Part shown: positions 37,660 through 46,080 of the stretch, piece by piece | Layout: each line of letters opens with the position of its first letter | Numbering within the stretch: position 1 is the stretch's first letter | Origin: Pseudomonadota bacterium | GTDB lineage: Bacteria > Pseudomonadota > Gammaproteobacteria > Steroidobacterales > Steroidobacteraceae | DNA length: 52,540 nt | Direction: 5' to 3' | NCBI GenBank assembly: GCA_018241505.1 | Contig: JAFEDS010000018.1 | Coordinates: forward strand, 1-52,540 | Position numbers and translations under genes: made by a program | Notes under the pieces: generated by a model | The model's input: the letters and a program-made list of their open reading frames with translations, nothing else | Databases searched by the model: none | Told to the model about the DNA's origin: nothing

Positions 37660-38214
37660 TTACTCGGGAGTGAGAATCCTCCACGCCTGGGAGGGATGCA
37701 CGACCGCCCACCAGATGGCACCGAGGCCCATCGGTACATCGGGCGGCACGCCTTCATCGGTCTTCACCGAGACCGTCTGCGATTCCTGCACTTCGGTGAT
37801 CTGCTTTTCACTCGGCAGGGGCTCCTTCAGCTCCTGCTCCGGAACGACGCTGCGGACGTCCGGGGCGGTCAGATTCAGCTTTTTGCCTTTCGCCTGGGCG
37901 CCGTTTTTGGCGGCGGCCGTTCCCGCCTTGCTGCCGGCGGGCGCCTTGGAGGCGTCCACGCAATGGCCGGTTAACTTAAAGCACACCGGCTCGGATTTGC
38001 TGTCAACGCCTGAGGTCGAGCTTGAGCTCCCGCCGGAATCGGCGGCCGCAGGGGGGGGTTGTGTGGCGGCGCTCTGGGAAGCCGCCGGGGGCGCATCCCG
38101 GCTCTGCGCGAAGGCGAGCGGGGCTGCGGCCACCAGCAGCGCAGCAAGGCCTCCAGCCTGCGCTGCAGTCAACCATCTTTGGACCGCGCCGATGTGTGTT
38201 GTTCTGGTGTTCAC
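37660..38214 (-). CDS. Exported protein, unknown function
   Basis: Unrecognised protein, about 184 residues from GTG 38214 (start uncertain; no clear ribosome site and upstream ATGs exist). It carries a signal peptide (AGGLAALLVAAAPLAFAQS), then an Ala/Pro/Ser-rich region of low complexity, one VCFKLTGHCV pair of cysteines, and a C-terminal segment SEKQITEVQESQTVSVKTDEG followed by GLGAIWWAVVHPSQAWRIL. The Ser/Gly stretch suggests a flexible periplasmic linker. A strong terminator follows. Nothing about function can be said. Confidence 0.6.
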   Translation of the reverse strand: MNTRTTHIGAVQRWLTAAQAGGLAALLVAAAPLAFAQSRDAPPAASQSAATQPPPAAADSGGSSSSTSGVDSKSEPVCFKLTGHCVDASKAPAGSKAGTAAAKNGAQAKGKKLNLTAPDVRSVVPEQELKEPLPSEKQITEVQESQTVSVKTDEGVPPDVPMGLGAIWWAVVHPSQAWRILTPE

Positions 38215-38433
38215 TTTGTATCTGCCGTAACGCGCCACCCGGGGGGCACTGTCCGAGGCTACTACGCCCCGCATAGCTTGCACAGCAATCGCCATACCCA
38301 TTTCCAGGTGCCTATTTAGCGACATCGGTCGCGATCCATAGGGTATAGGGCCGCTTTGTAACGTCCCTGAAACCGACTTGCGATATTTCATTCACGTCGA
38401 AATCTCGTAGCCACAGCTCATTCAGGAACCCCT

Positions 38434-39075
38434 ATGCAAAGCTTTTGGCAGGCTCTTCATACTCAACGTTGGGACGATCATCGCTACTACCACCACAGCC
38501 GCATAAACCAGTCGCTGCACCTGCTGAGCGCCATGAGTTTCGTCTGTGCCTATTTCCTGATGTTCACCAACCCCGTGGCCGCCGCGCTCCTGGCCTGGCT
38601 GGTCTCCATGACGAGCCGGCAGGCGGGGCATTTCTTTTTCGAGCCCAAGGGCTATGACGAGGTGAACCAGGCCACCCACGACCACAAGGAAGACATCAAG
38701 GTCGGTTACAACCTGCGCCGTAAGGTTGTCCTGATGGCGATCTGGGCGGCCGTGCCGGCGATCCTGTGGATCGACCCGACCCTGTTCCGGTTATTCCCGG
38801 ATGCCACCAGCAGCGACTTCGTGCAGCACCTGGGCCAGGTGTGGCTCGCCGTGGGACTGGGCGGACTCGTGTTCCGCACCGTCCACCTGTTCTTCATCAA
38901 GGATGTGCAGACCGGCCTGGTGTGGACCACCAAGATCATCACCGACCCGTTCCACGACATCAAACTTTATTATAAAGCGCCGCTGGCCCTGTTGCGGGGG
39001 GAGTGGATTGACCCGAACCATGCCCGCCACGGCTCCAGCGAGCTCGCAGAATCTCTCTCAACACGCGACGCCTGA
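38434..39075 (+). CDS. Mpo1-like (DUF962-related) membrane protein
   Basis: 213-residue membrane protein. The spacing of conserved residues resembles the Mpo1/YGL010w family of Fe(II)-dependent 2-hydroxy fatty acid dioxygenases: YYHHSRINQSLHLLS (His20, His21, His29) and RQAGHFFFEPKG (His66, Glu70). Three to four hydrophobic segments are visible. The C-terminal half (LRRKVVLMAIWAAV; GLVFRTVHLFFIKDVQ; DPFHDIKLYYKAPLALLRGEW) is not in the yeast protein. ATG 38434 has an AGGA site seven bases upstream. It overlaps the convergent aminotransferase by 116 bases. Lipid oxidation is inferred. Confidence 0.6.
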   Translation: MQSFWQALHTQRWDDHRYYHHSRINQSLHLLSAMSFVCAYFLMFTNPVAAALLAWLVSMTSRQAGHFFFEPKGYDEVNQATHDHKEDIKVGYNLRRKVVLMAIWAAVPAILWIDPTLFRLFPDATSSDFVQHLGQVWLAVGLGGLVFRTVHLFFIKDVQTGLVWTTKIITDPFHDIKLYYKAPLALLRGEWIDPNHARHGSSELAESLSTRDA

Positions 39076-40681
39076 TGGCCTTGTTGGTGAGTGCTGCATC
39101 GCTCCACCACCAACCGTCCGTGGCCATCTTCGCAGCCGCCGCCAGGACCCTGGCGGCGACTGCCTCAAAGTCGGCATCCGTGTAGTCGATGGGGAAGATG
39201 AGACGGCCCGTACCCACCCAACTCAGCGCCAGGCCTTCGGCGCGCAGATAATATTGAAACATCCAGTTGTAGCGCGACGGCTGCAGATAGCTGATGGTCC
39301 AGACCGAGGACAGGTTGCTCAGGTGCACCGGGAAACCTGCCGCCTTCAGCTTCTCATTGAGCTGGCGCGCTCGCCCGTTCCAACGTTCGTCCAGGCCAGC
39401 ATATTTCGCCTGAATCGCCGGAGTGGCGAGCCGTTGCAGGAATTCATACATCGCGCCCATCACATACGGATGGGAGTTGAAGGTCCCGCGGGCGAAGCAG
39501 ATGTCGGCCGGGCGATCGTCGCGGAAACGCTTCATCAGCTCGTGCTTGCCGCAAACCACCCCGACCGGAAAGCCGCCACCCAGTGTTTTGCCGTACGTGA
39601 CCATGTCCGCGCGTACGCCGAAGTACTCCTGGGCACCACTGGGGGCGAGCCGGAAGCCGAGAAACACCTCGTCGAATATCAACACGATGTTTCTTTCGGT
39701 ACAGGCGGCGCGCAGTTTCTGCAACCACTGTGTGTAGGCCGCGCGGTCGAATGCAGCGGAGCGGGCGCTGTCCACCAGCGCGGAGTCGCCCGGTGCATTC
39801 TTGTTCGGGTGCAGTGCCTGAAGTGGATTCACGAGCACACACGCAATGTCGCGACGAGTGCGCAACACCTTCAGGGCAGCCTCGTCCATGTCCTTCAACG
39901 TGTAGGTTTCATGAGCCGTCTGAGGGTTGCCCACGCCCGGTTGCACATCACCCCACCATCCGTGGTAAGCGCCGCAAAAGCGCACGAGATTCTTGCGCTT
40001 TGTGTGATAGCGCGCGAGACGCACAGCCTGCATCACGGCTTCCGTGCCCGACATGTGGAAGGACACCTCATCGAGTCCGGAAATCTCTTTCAAGCGCTCG
40101 ACATTGTAGGCGACGACGGGGTGCACGGAGCCCAGCACCGGGCCCAGGTCCTTGACGCGCTCCGCACCGCGCGCCATGCAGTCCTTATAGAAGTCATAGC
40201 CGAAGACGTTGACCCCGTACGAGCCGGTCAAATCATACAGTTGGTTGCCGTCGAGATCGGTAACCAGTGGCCCGGACGACGATTCCAACACGGAGCCGAG
40301 CTTGAAGTGCTTGCGGACCAGGGAGCTGAATTGAAACGGCACCCGGTAGCGCGACGTGAACTGCATGTCGGACACGCCGGTCTGAATGCCCGCTGTCGCC
40401 GCCGCGGTCTTCGCAAACCGCTGTGCAAACAACGCCGCCAGCCGCATGAATCCTTCGCGGCGCCTGGTGGCAATCTCCGCGGGCGCGGCGTCGGAATTGA
40501 AGAACTCGGACTCGCCGTATTCGTAGAAAGGGACCAAGGCGGCGAAGCGGCGCGACCAGCGCGAATGGCCCGCGAGCGAACGATGTTTGGCGCGCGAAAG
40601 CTGCAGCCGGATCTGCACCTTGCGCGCCACATACAACAGTACCGCCGCGCCCACGATGTAAAGAACGAATGTTGAGCTCAA
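38960..40681 (-). CDS. Membrane-anchored class III aminotransferase
   Basis: 573-residue PLP enzyme related to glutamate-1-semialdehyde aminomutase. An N-terminal TM helix (residues 4-19, TFVLYIVGAAVLLYVA) anchors it, and about 100 residues precede the core. PLP-site motifs are clear: SGTEAVMQAVRLAR (211), FDEVFLGFR (336), and Lys365 in VTYGKTLGGGFPVGVV. The hemL enzymes of tetrapyrrole synthesis are soluble and about 430 residues, so this is a different function. It is divergent from psd with a 55-base gap. Lipid or polyketide-amine metabolism is possible. The start ATG 40681 is the first in frame. Confidence 0.85.
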   Translation of the reverse strand: MSSTFVLYIVGAAVLLYVARKVQIRLQLSRAKHRSLAGHSRWSRRFAALVPFYEYGESEFFNSDAAPAEIATRRREGFMRLAALFAQRFAKTAAATAGIQTGVSDMQFTSRYRVPFQFSSLVRKHFKLGSVLESSSGPLVTDLDGNQLYDLTGSYGVNVFGYDFYKDCMARGAERVKDLGPVLGSVHPVVAYNVERLKEISGLDEVSFHMSGTEAVMQAVRLARYHTKRKNLVRFCGAYHGWWGDVQPGVGNPQTAHETYTLKDMDEAALKVLRTRRDIACVLVNPLQALHPNKNAPGDSALVDSARSAAFDRAAYTQWLQKLRAACTERNIVLIFDEVFLGFRLAPSGAQEYFGVRADMVTYGKTLGGGFPVGVVCGKHELMKRFRDDRPADICFARGTFNSHPYVMGAMYEFLQRLATPAIQAKYAGLDERWNGRARQLNEKLKAAGFPVHLSNLSSVWTISYLQPSRYNWMFQYYLRAEGLALSWVGTGRLIFPIDYTDADFEAVAARVLAAAAKMATDGWWWSDAALTNKAIRRRVLREILRARWSRGGHGSGQSTPPATGPAALYNKV

Positions 40682-40736
40682 GAGTGCCTCCAGGCATTAC
40701 CGCGCGGCCACACTATTGCAGTTGAGTGACGATTCC

Positions 40737-41615
40737 ATGACGGTCCGTACTTTGATTTCCCAGCTCGCCGGGCAGGAAAATATCAACTTCCTGCTCACCA
40801 ATCGCGTCCCACGCCGCTGGCTCACCCTGTTCGTGGGGCGGCTCAGCAAGGTGCGCAATCCCCTGGTCCGCGAAACCAGCATTGCCATCTGGAAGCTGTT
40901 TTCGGACCTCGACCTGAGCGAGGCCCGCAAGAGCCGCTTTGACAGCTTGCACGACTGCTTTACACGCGAGCTGAAGGAGGGCGCCCGCACCGTCGATCCG
41001 GATCCCAACGTGCTGACGAGCCCCTGCGACGGGATCATCGGCGCTTGCGGCCCGGTCACCGACGGCATGGTCCTTCAGGCGAAGGGTTTTCCGTACCCCG
41101 TGGTCGATCTCGTCGGCGATCCGGCTCTCGCCGAACGCTATCGCAACGGTACGTACGTGACGCTTCGGTTGACTTCCAGCATGTATCACCGGTTCCACGC
41201 GCCGGCCGATCTGTGTGTTGAGAAGGTTACTTACATTTCGGGTGACACCTGGAACGTGAATCCCATTGCGCTGAAACGGATCGAGCGGCTGTTTTGCAAG
41301 AACGAACGCGCTGCCATCGAATGCCGGCTGGAACGCACCGGGGAGTTGCTCACGTTGGTACCGGTAGCGGCCATCCTCGTGGCCAGCATTCGCTTGCGGT
41401 TTGTGGATGTGACATTTCATCTGAAATATCAGGGGCCGAACCGCATCGACTGCCACGCTCGGGTTGCCAGGGGCGCGGAAATGGGCTGGTTTGAGCACGG
41501 CTCCACCATCATTGTGTTTGCCCCGCCCGGGATGACACTGTGTGACCGATGGAAAACCGGTGACACCATTCGGATGGGGCAGCCGTTGCTGAATCTGTGC
41601 ACTGGGCACCCGTGA
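40737..41615 (+). CDS. psd: Phosphatidylserine decarboxylase-like proenzyme
   Basis: 292-residue phosphatidylserine decarboxylase: makes phosphatidylethanolamine from phosphatidylserine with a pyruvoyl cofactor formed by self-cleavage at Ser in a GST motif. Visible are CDGIIGACGPV, LRLTSSMYHRFHAPADL with the active His, and WFEHGSTIIVFAP with the cleavage GST (usual LGST changed to HGST). The start ATG 40737 is preferred over TTG 40716. It is divergent from the membrane aminotransferase. It may be a housekeeping copy or a paralogue for another aminophospholipid. Confidence 0.92.
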   Translation: MTVRTLISQLAGQENINFLLTNRVPRRWLTLFVGRLSKVRNPLVRETSIAIWKLFSDLDLSEARKSRFDSLHDCFTRELKEGARTVDPDPNVLTSPCDGIIGACGPVTDGMVLQAKGFPYPVVDLVGDPALAERYRNGTYVTLRLTSSMYHRFHAPADLCVEKVTYISGDTWNVNPIALKRIERLFCKNERAAIECRLERTGELLTLVPVAAILVASIRLRFVDVTFHLKYQGPNRIDCHARVARGAEMGWFEHGSTIIVFAPPGMTLCDRWKTGDTIRMGQPLLNLCTGHP

Positions 41616-41702
41616 TGGGTGGCACAACTTGCGGGAATGTCATTCGGCCCCCCCAGCGCGGGTAGTAGTATCACGCTGCTATATCACACAGATAAAAGTG
41701 AG

Positions 41703-44700
41703 ATGTGGGGCCCACGAAAGATACTCCGTCAGCTCGCGATCGCCGCTGCCCTGTTTGCAGCGGTTTCGGCGTCTCATTCCGCTGAGCGCTGGGCTGGGCT
41801 GGCGGATACGGTCTTTCAGCACCTCGTCCGCGACAACGAGCTGCCCAACGCTGCGATTCCCACATCCGCGACCCAGGACGGTGAGGGCTTTTTGTGGATT
41901 GGTTCACAGAATGGCCTCGCCCGTTGGGACGGTTACCACTTTCGTATCTACAGGGCCGACCCCGGAACGGAAGGGGCGCTCCCCGACAACTTCATTCAGA
42001 CCCTGCTGACGGACTCTCGCGGGGTTCTTTGGATTGGGACCACCTCGGGTGGGCTTGCACGTTACGACCGCGAGCATGAACGGTTCGTGGTCTATCCCGT
42101 AGGTCCAAAAGGGTTGAGCCACGTAAGCGTTCGATCGATCGCCGATGACGGCAATGGTGGCGTTTGGGTCGCCACGGAGGCCGGGCTCGACCATGTCATG
42201 GCTGACTCGAATGTCATCGAGCACCTTCGGCACTCCGACAGCGATCCTTCCAGTCTTCCGGATAACCGGGTCCGCGGGTTGATGCGGGATCGTCACGGCA
42301 CACTCTGGGTCGGAACGGCAACGGCGCTGGTCAGGCTGGACAAAGGATCGAAACATTTCGAGCGCGTCGCGCTTCCGGCCCCGCCGGGCATCGTGCCTTC
42401 GCCCTGGAGCTTTCTCGAGGATAGCGCCGGGCGTATCTGGGTGGGCACCATCCGTCAAGGTGCATATGTTGTTGACTCCCACGCCGCCGGCGCGCGCGCG
42501 GTGGAGGAAAGCGATGCGACTCACTCAACTTTGCAGAACGAAGGCGTGTCGTCCATTGTCGAGGTTGTGCCTGGACAGATCTGGCTGGGCACCCTGGGGC
42601 AGGGCATCGTCGCCGTCGATGTTGCCACTGCGCAAACGCGCCGGATCCGCCGGGACCTGACACAGCCCGCGAGCCTTCCCGATGACAGCATCCAGGGCAT
42701 GTTCAAGGACCGCTCGGGCCTGATCTGGATTTGCAGCGATCGCAGCATCAGCCGTCACGATCCCTCGCACCCGGGCGTTGTCACGGTGTTTGGTGCATCG
42801 AGTCGTTCCGACGGCATTTCCGACTCCGATGTCGACGCCATACTTCCCATGTCGGACGGCAAGGTCTGGCTGGGCCTGGGAAGCAAGGGCATCGATGTCA
42901 TCGATCCGGCGGCCGGGCGCGTTGCGGCCCTGCGCCCCGATCCGCTGCGGCCGGACACCGCGCTGCCTAAGGACTACATCAACGCGTTCGCCGCATCCGA
43001 CGACAGCGATGTGTATGTTGGTACTGAGCTGGGGTTGTATCGAGTCGATCGGGCCGCGCACGGCGCGACCCGAGTCAGGATTCCGCAGCGCGATCCCACC
43101 GCCCAGGTGTGGGCGCTCCTGCTGGACAAGAATGTTCTGTGGGTCGGCGGGTTCGACGGCTTGTGGGCCGTGCAGCTCGACGGCGCAAAATCCCCTCTCA
43201 GTCACGCCGAAGCGGTCAGTGGGCTCACGGATCAGCGCATCACCACCATTGCACGCGGCGATGGCAACTCTTTGTGGATCGGCACCAAGCACGGTCTCAA
43301 CCGGCTCGATCTGGCCACCCGCGCCATTGAGCATATTCTGCCCGAGCGTGCCAATCCAACGGCCCTGGCGGCGGGTTACATCACCTCGTTGCTGACAGAT
43401 ACTCGCGGCCGCCTGTGGATTGCCACCTTCGGTGGTGGAGTCAACATCCTGGAGTCGCGGGGTGCCGACGGCAAGCCACGCTTCACGCGTCTCGGTCTCG
43501 CCCAGGGTCTCAACAACGACAATGCCGACAAGCTGTTGGAGGATTCAAAGCACAACATCTGGGTGGCCACCGATGATGGCCTGGCGATCATCAATGAATC
43601 GACCCTGGCGATCCGAACCCTGCGCCGCGCGGAAGGCCTGCCCATCTCCAGCTTTTGGGTGGGCTCGGGAGCGAAGACCGCACAGGGTGAGATGCTGTTT
43701 GGGGGTGCGGGAGGACTCATTGTTGTAAGACCCAGCCAGTTGACGCGTTGGAACTATCAACCTCCGGTTGTCGTAACCGAGGCGCGAATTGGCGGCAGGA
43801 GCGCCCCGTATCCTCTGCAGATTCGGCCGAGTGCCAACAGCATTGCAGTGGAGTTTTCAGCGCTCGACTACTCGGCACCGGAGCGCAACCACTATGCCTA
43901 CCGGCTCGACGGTTTCGATTCGTCGTGGATCGATACTGAGGCCTCGCATAGGGTTGCTGCCTACACGAATCTGCCGCCCGGCGATTTCACGCTGCGGCTA
44001 CGCGGCTCCAACCGTGACGGCGTGTGGTCCGAGGCCACCGTCAGCCTGCCGATTCGCGTTCTGCCGGATTGGTACCAGACACTGACATTCCGGATTGTCG
44101 TTGCGCTTCTGGCGCTGGCGTGCGTTGCTGCTGTGGTTCAGGGGCGCACCGTGTACTTGCGCCGCAATCAGCGCGATCTCGAGCGGCAGGTGGTGGAACG
44201 AACGGCGGAGTTGCGCGAGAGCCAGCGGCAGCTCGAGCAGATCGCCTATGAGGACACACTGACCGCGCTTCCCAACCGGCGCATGTTCACCGAGGAGTTC
44301 CGTGAGCTGCTCATGCTGGCGCGACTGCAACACCAGCGCTTCGCGTTGTTGTTGATCGATCTCGACCGCTTCAAACAGATCAACGACTCTCGCGGCCACG
44401 ATGCCGGCGATGCCCTGTTGATTGAGGCGGCGATCCGTCTGCAGGCGGCGGTCCGCAAGTCCGATTGTGTGGCGCGGCTGGGAGGCGACGAATTCGGCGT
44501 GCTCGTGTCGCAGAACCCCGCGGCCACGGACATTGAAATGATTTGTCATCGCATCATTGAGAGCTTCGTGATGCCGGTGCCCACCAACGGTGGGGAAATG
44601 AAGAGCAGCGCCAGTATCGGCGTCGCCGTGTACCCCGATCATGGCGCGACGTTGGACAGTCTCTACAAGTCCGCCGACCTGGCCCTCTACGAGGCCAAGC

Positions 44701-44789
44701 GGGCGGGCGGAAACATGTGGCGGTGGTACAAGGCGCAATCGCAGGCGGCCACCGGCAGTGCCCCGACCAGCAGCATGCGCGTACTATAG
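41703..44789 (+). CDS. Beta-propeller sensor diguanylate cyclase
   Basis: 1028-residue membrane sensor with a c-di-GMP synthase output. Signal peptide 1-25; about 12 two-component propeller repeats (typical LWIGT..GL units such as VLWIGTTSGGLARYD) from 45 to 690; a Y_Y_Y domain near 720-780; a TM helix (IVVALLALACVAAVVQG, about 795); a short coil; and a GGDEF domain with intact GGDEF at 927-931. An inhibitory I-site RxxD (RKSD, 918-921) lies five residues before it, so product inhibition is expected. The start ATG 41703 gives the signal peptide. The ligand of the propeller is unknown. Confidence 0.93.
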   Translation: MWGPRKILRQLAIAAALFAAVSASHSAERWAGLADTVFQHLVRDNELPNAAIPTSATQDGEGFLWIGSQNGLARWDGYHFRIYRADPGTEGALPDNFIQTLLTDSRGVLWIGTTSGGLARYDREHERFVVYPVGPKGLSHVSVRSIADDGNGGVWVATEAGLDHVMADSNVIEHLRHSDSDPSSLPDNRVRGLMRDRHGTLWVGTATALVRLDKGSKHFERVALPAPPGIVPSPWSFLEDSAGRIWVGTIRQGAYVVDSHAAGARAVEESDATHSTLQNEGVSSIVEVVPGQIWLGTLGQGIVAVDVATAQTRRIRRDLTQPASLPDDSIQGMFKDRSGLIWICSDRSISRHDPSHPGVVTVFGASSRSDGISDSDVDAILPMSDGKVWLGLGSKGIDVIDPAAGRVAALRPDPLRPDTALPKDYINAFAASDDSDVYVGTELGLYRVDRAAHGATRVRIPQRDPTAQVWALLLDKNVLWVGGFDGLWAVQLDGAKSPLSHAEAVSGLTDQRITTIARGDGNSLWIGTKHGLNRLDLATRAIEHILPERANPTALAAGYITSLLTDTRGRLWIATFGGGVNILESRGADGKPRFTRLGLAQGLNNDNADKLLEDSKHNIWVATDDGLAIINESTLAIRTLRRAEGLPISSFWVGSGAKTAQGEMLFGGAGGLIVVRPSQLTRWNYQPPVVVTEARIGGRSAPYPLQIRPSANSIAVEFSALDYSAPERNHYAYRLDGFDSSWIDTEASHRVAAYTNLPPGDFTLRLRGSNRDGVWSEATVSLPIRVLPDWYQTLTFRIVVALLALACVAAVVQGRTVYLRRNQRDLERQVVERTAELRESQRQLEQIAYEDTLTALPNRRMFTEEFRELLMLARLQHQRFALLLIDLDRFKQINDSRGHDAGDALLIEAAIRLQAAVRKSDCVARLGGDEFGVLVSQNPAATDIEMICHRIIESFVMPVPTNGGEMKSSASIGVAVYPDHGATLDSLYKSADLALYEAKRAGGNMWRWYKAQSQAATGSAPTSSMRVL

Positions 44790-44820
44790 TTTATTGGCGC
44801 GCACTGTCCGCGCCGAGCCC
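44789..44820. repeat. Hairpin repeat copy 1, after rdgC
   Basis: Copy 1 of a flanking repeat: TTATTGGCGCG..CCGCGCCGAGCCC. The stem GGCGCG (44796-44801) / CGCGCC (44809-44814) has a seven-base loop. It fills the whole gap between the convergent GGDEF gene and rdgC. It resembles copy 2 at 45761-45793. Confidence 0.6.
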
Positions 44821-45741
44821 TCACGCAGCGGCGGCGCGTGGCTCCTGCGCTTCATTCCCCAACGCCGCCACCAGGTCATCAATCAACTTCGCCAGCTCGC
44901 CGGCCATCACCGTGAAGTCGATGTCGAACTGCTCCGCCTCGCCCAGCTCTTCCGCGCCCTGCGTGGGGTCGTTCGACATTTCCAGAAACTCCAGACGCTT
45001 GATCTGCAGTTTCTCGTTCAGCACAAACGCTATGCGGTCGTTCCAGGTGAGGCCCAGGCGGGTGGGGTACATGCCCGCCGCCATGTGAGTCTGGATCTCC
45101 TTTCCGTCCAGCGGATGGTGCGCATAGCGGATGGCGGCCTTGCTCTGATTGGCCGCCTTGAGCTCCAGGTCCTGGTCGATGCTCAGCCGCAAGGGCGCTT
45201 CACCGAGCTTCAACCACACGCCCATGGACATCTGGGGTGACCGCTCGGTCTCAATGAAAAGAACCGCCAGGTTCCCCAACGTATCGCGCAACACTTCAAT
45301 CAGCTCTTCCGCCTTCGCGGCGCCCGCGGCATCGACCACGAGCCAGCCGTGGACCGGATCAATCCACGCTCGCGTAACTCGTCGGCGCGTCAGTGCCTTG
45401 GCACGCAATTCTTCGGTGACTCGCATCTTCAGATCGCGCATCTGGCGGCGCCCGACCGGAAAGCCGTTCTCCTGCGCGAGCGCTTCGGCCCGCTCCAGCG
45501 TGACCTGGCGGATGATCGAAGCCGGCAGTAGCTTCTGGTTGACACCGAGCGCAATCAGGTGTTGCTGATTGACGGTGTGTACCAGTTGCCCCGTGCTGGA
45601 GGGCGCGACCCAGCCGCGACTGAGCATTTCAAACGGGCTGCAGGGCTGCAGCGTGCGCGTAGCGAGCTTTTCTTCGAGCTCGGCGGCGGAGACAGACCAG
45701 TCGGCCGGCAGACGATAGACGACGAGATTCTTGAACCACAT
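44821..45741 (-). CDS. rdgC: Recombination-associated protein RdgC
   Basis: DNA-binding ring protein that limits RecA activity; 306 residues, near the E. coli length of 303. The start is ATG 45741, giving the family opening MWFKNLVVYRLPADWSV; a longer frame from 45777 is rejected. Other family marks: PFEMLSRGWVAPS, LLPASIIRQVTLERA, and GRRQMRDLKMRVTEELRAKA. No Shine-Dalgarno is obvious. It is flanked on both sides by copies of a hairpin repeat (44789 and 45761). Confidence 0.95.
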   Translation of the reverse strand: MWFKNLVVYRLPADWSVSAAELEEKLATRTLQPCSPFEMLSRGWVAPSSTGQLVHTVNQQHLIALGVNQKLLPASIIRQVTLERAEALAQENGFPVGRRQMRDLKMRVTEELRAKALTRRRVTRAWIDPVHGWLVVDAAGAAKAEELIEVLRDTLGNLAVLFIETERSPQMSMGVWLKLGEAPLRLSIDQDLELKAANQSKAAIRYAHHPLDGKEIQTHMAAGMYPTRLGLTWNDRIAFVLNEKLQIKRLEFLEMSNDPTQGAEELGEAEQFDIDFTVMAGELAKLIDDLVAALGNEAQEPRAAAA

Positions 45742-45760
45742 CTTGGGAAAGCGCCCTATC

Positions 45761-45793
45761 TTTAATTGGCGCGGCACTGGCCGCGCGGAGCCC
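45761..45793. repeat. Hairpin repeat copy 2, upstream of rdgC
   Basis: Copy 2 of the flanking repeat: TTTAATTGGCGCGG..GCGCGGAGCCC. The stem GCGCGGC (45769-45775) / GCCGCGC (45780-45786) has a four-base loop. It is 20 bases upstream of the rdgC start, so it may lie in the leader. The arms differ from copy 1 while pairing is preserved. Confidence 0.6.
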
Positions 45794-45810
45794 GAGCTTC
45801 GTTTACGCCA

Positions 45811-45830
45811 CCAAAAAGCGTGGTTTTTGG
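45811..45830. terminator. CCAAAAA / TTTTTGG inverted repeat
   Basis: CCAAAAA (45811-45817) and TTTTTGG (45824-45830) are perfect complements with a six-base loop. The position between rdgC (upstream region) and the DUF3096 stop fits a weak bidirectional terminator. The region 45742-45908 holds otherwise only repeat copy 2. Confidence 0.4.
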
Positions 45831-45908
45831 GGGCCGCCTAGGCTGGCTACGCTTCGATCGGCGCGGCATCGGGCCCGTGCCAATCAAAAAAGGGGCGCAG
45901 TATAGTGA

Positions 45909-46064
45909 TTAAATGAAGTGCTGCCCATGGTGAGAAAACAGGCCCAGCAATCCGATCAGAATCAAGTACAAAGCCACGATGTAGTTGAGTAGCCGCGGCA
46001 TCACGAGAATCAGGATGCCGGCGATCAGCGCAATGAGCGGGCCAACAGACAAGGTCATGGTCAT
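45909..46064 (-). CDS. Small DUF3096-like membrane protein
   Basis: 51-residue hydrophobic protein encoded from ATG 46064 to TAA 45909. Two TM helices are visible, LSVGPLIALIAGILILVMP and LLNYIVALYLILIGLLGLF, with a short HHGQH tail. The DUF3096 family has this length and the P-x-LLNYIVA pattern. GGAGG lies seven bases before the start. It is 16 bases after aruH on the same strand and may be cotranscribed. No function is known. Confidence 0.85.
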   Translation of the reverse strand: MTMTLSVGPLIALIAGILILVMPRLLNYIVALYLILIGLLGLFSHHGQHFI

Positions 46065-46080
46065 ACACAGTCCTCCGTTT

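Noticed and set aside
38801-40675. Long open frame on the + strand across the aminotransferase
   Set aside because: It is a high-GC shadow frame of the - strand enzyme, which has clear PLP motifs; the translated + frame is low-complexity and unlike any family.
38960-40681. HemL (glutamate-1-semialdehyde aminomutase of haem synthesis)
   Set aside because: The protein is about 140 residues too long and has an N-terminal membrane helix, so a different role is more likely.
40713-41627. - strand frame across psd
   Set aside because: The + strand frame has the decarboxylase motifs including the GST cleavage site.
45847-46068. 73-residue - strand frame over the DUF3096 gene
   Set aside because: It is a different frame from the 51-residue two-helix protein, which has a better ribosome site and family resemblance.
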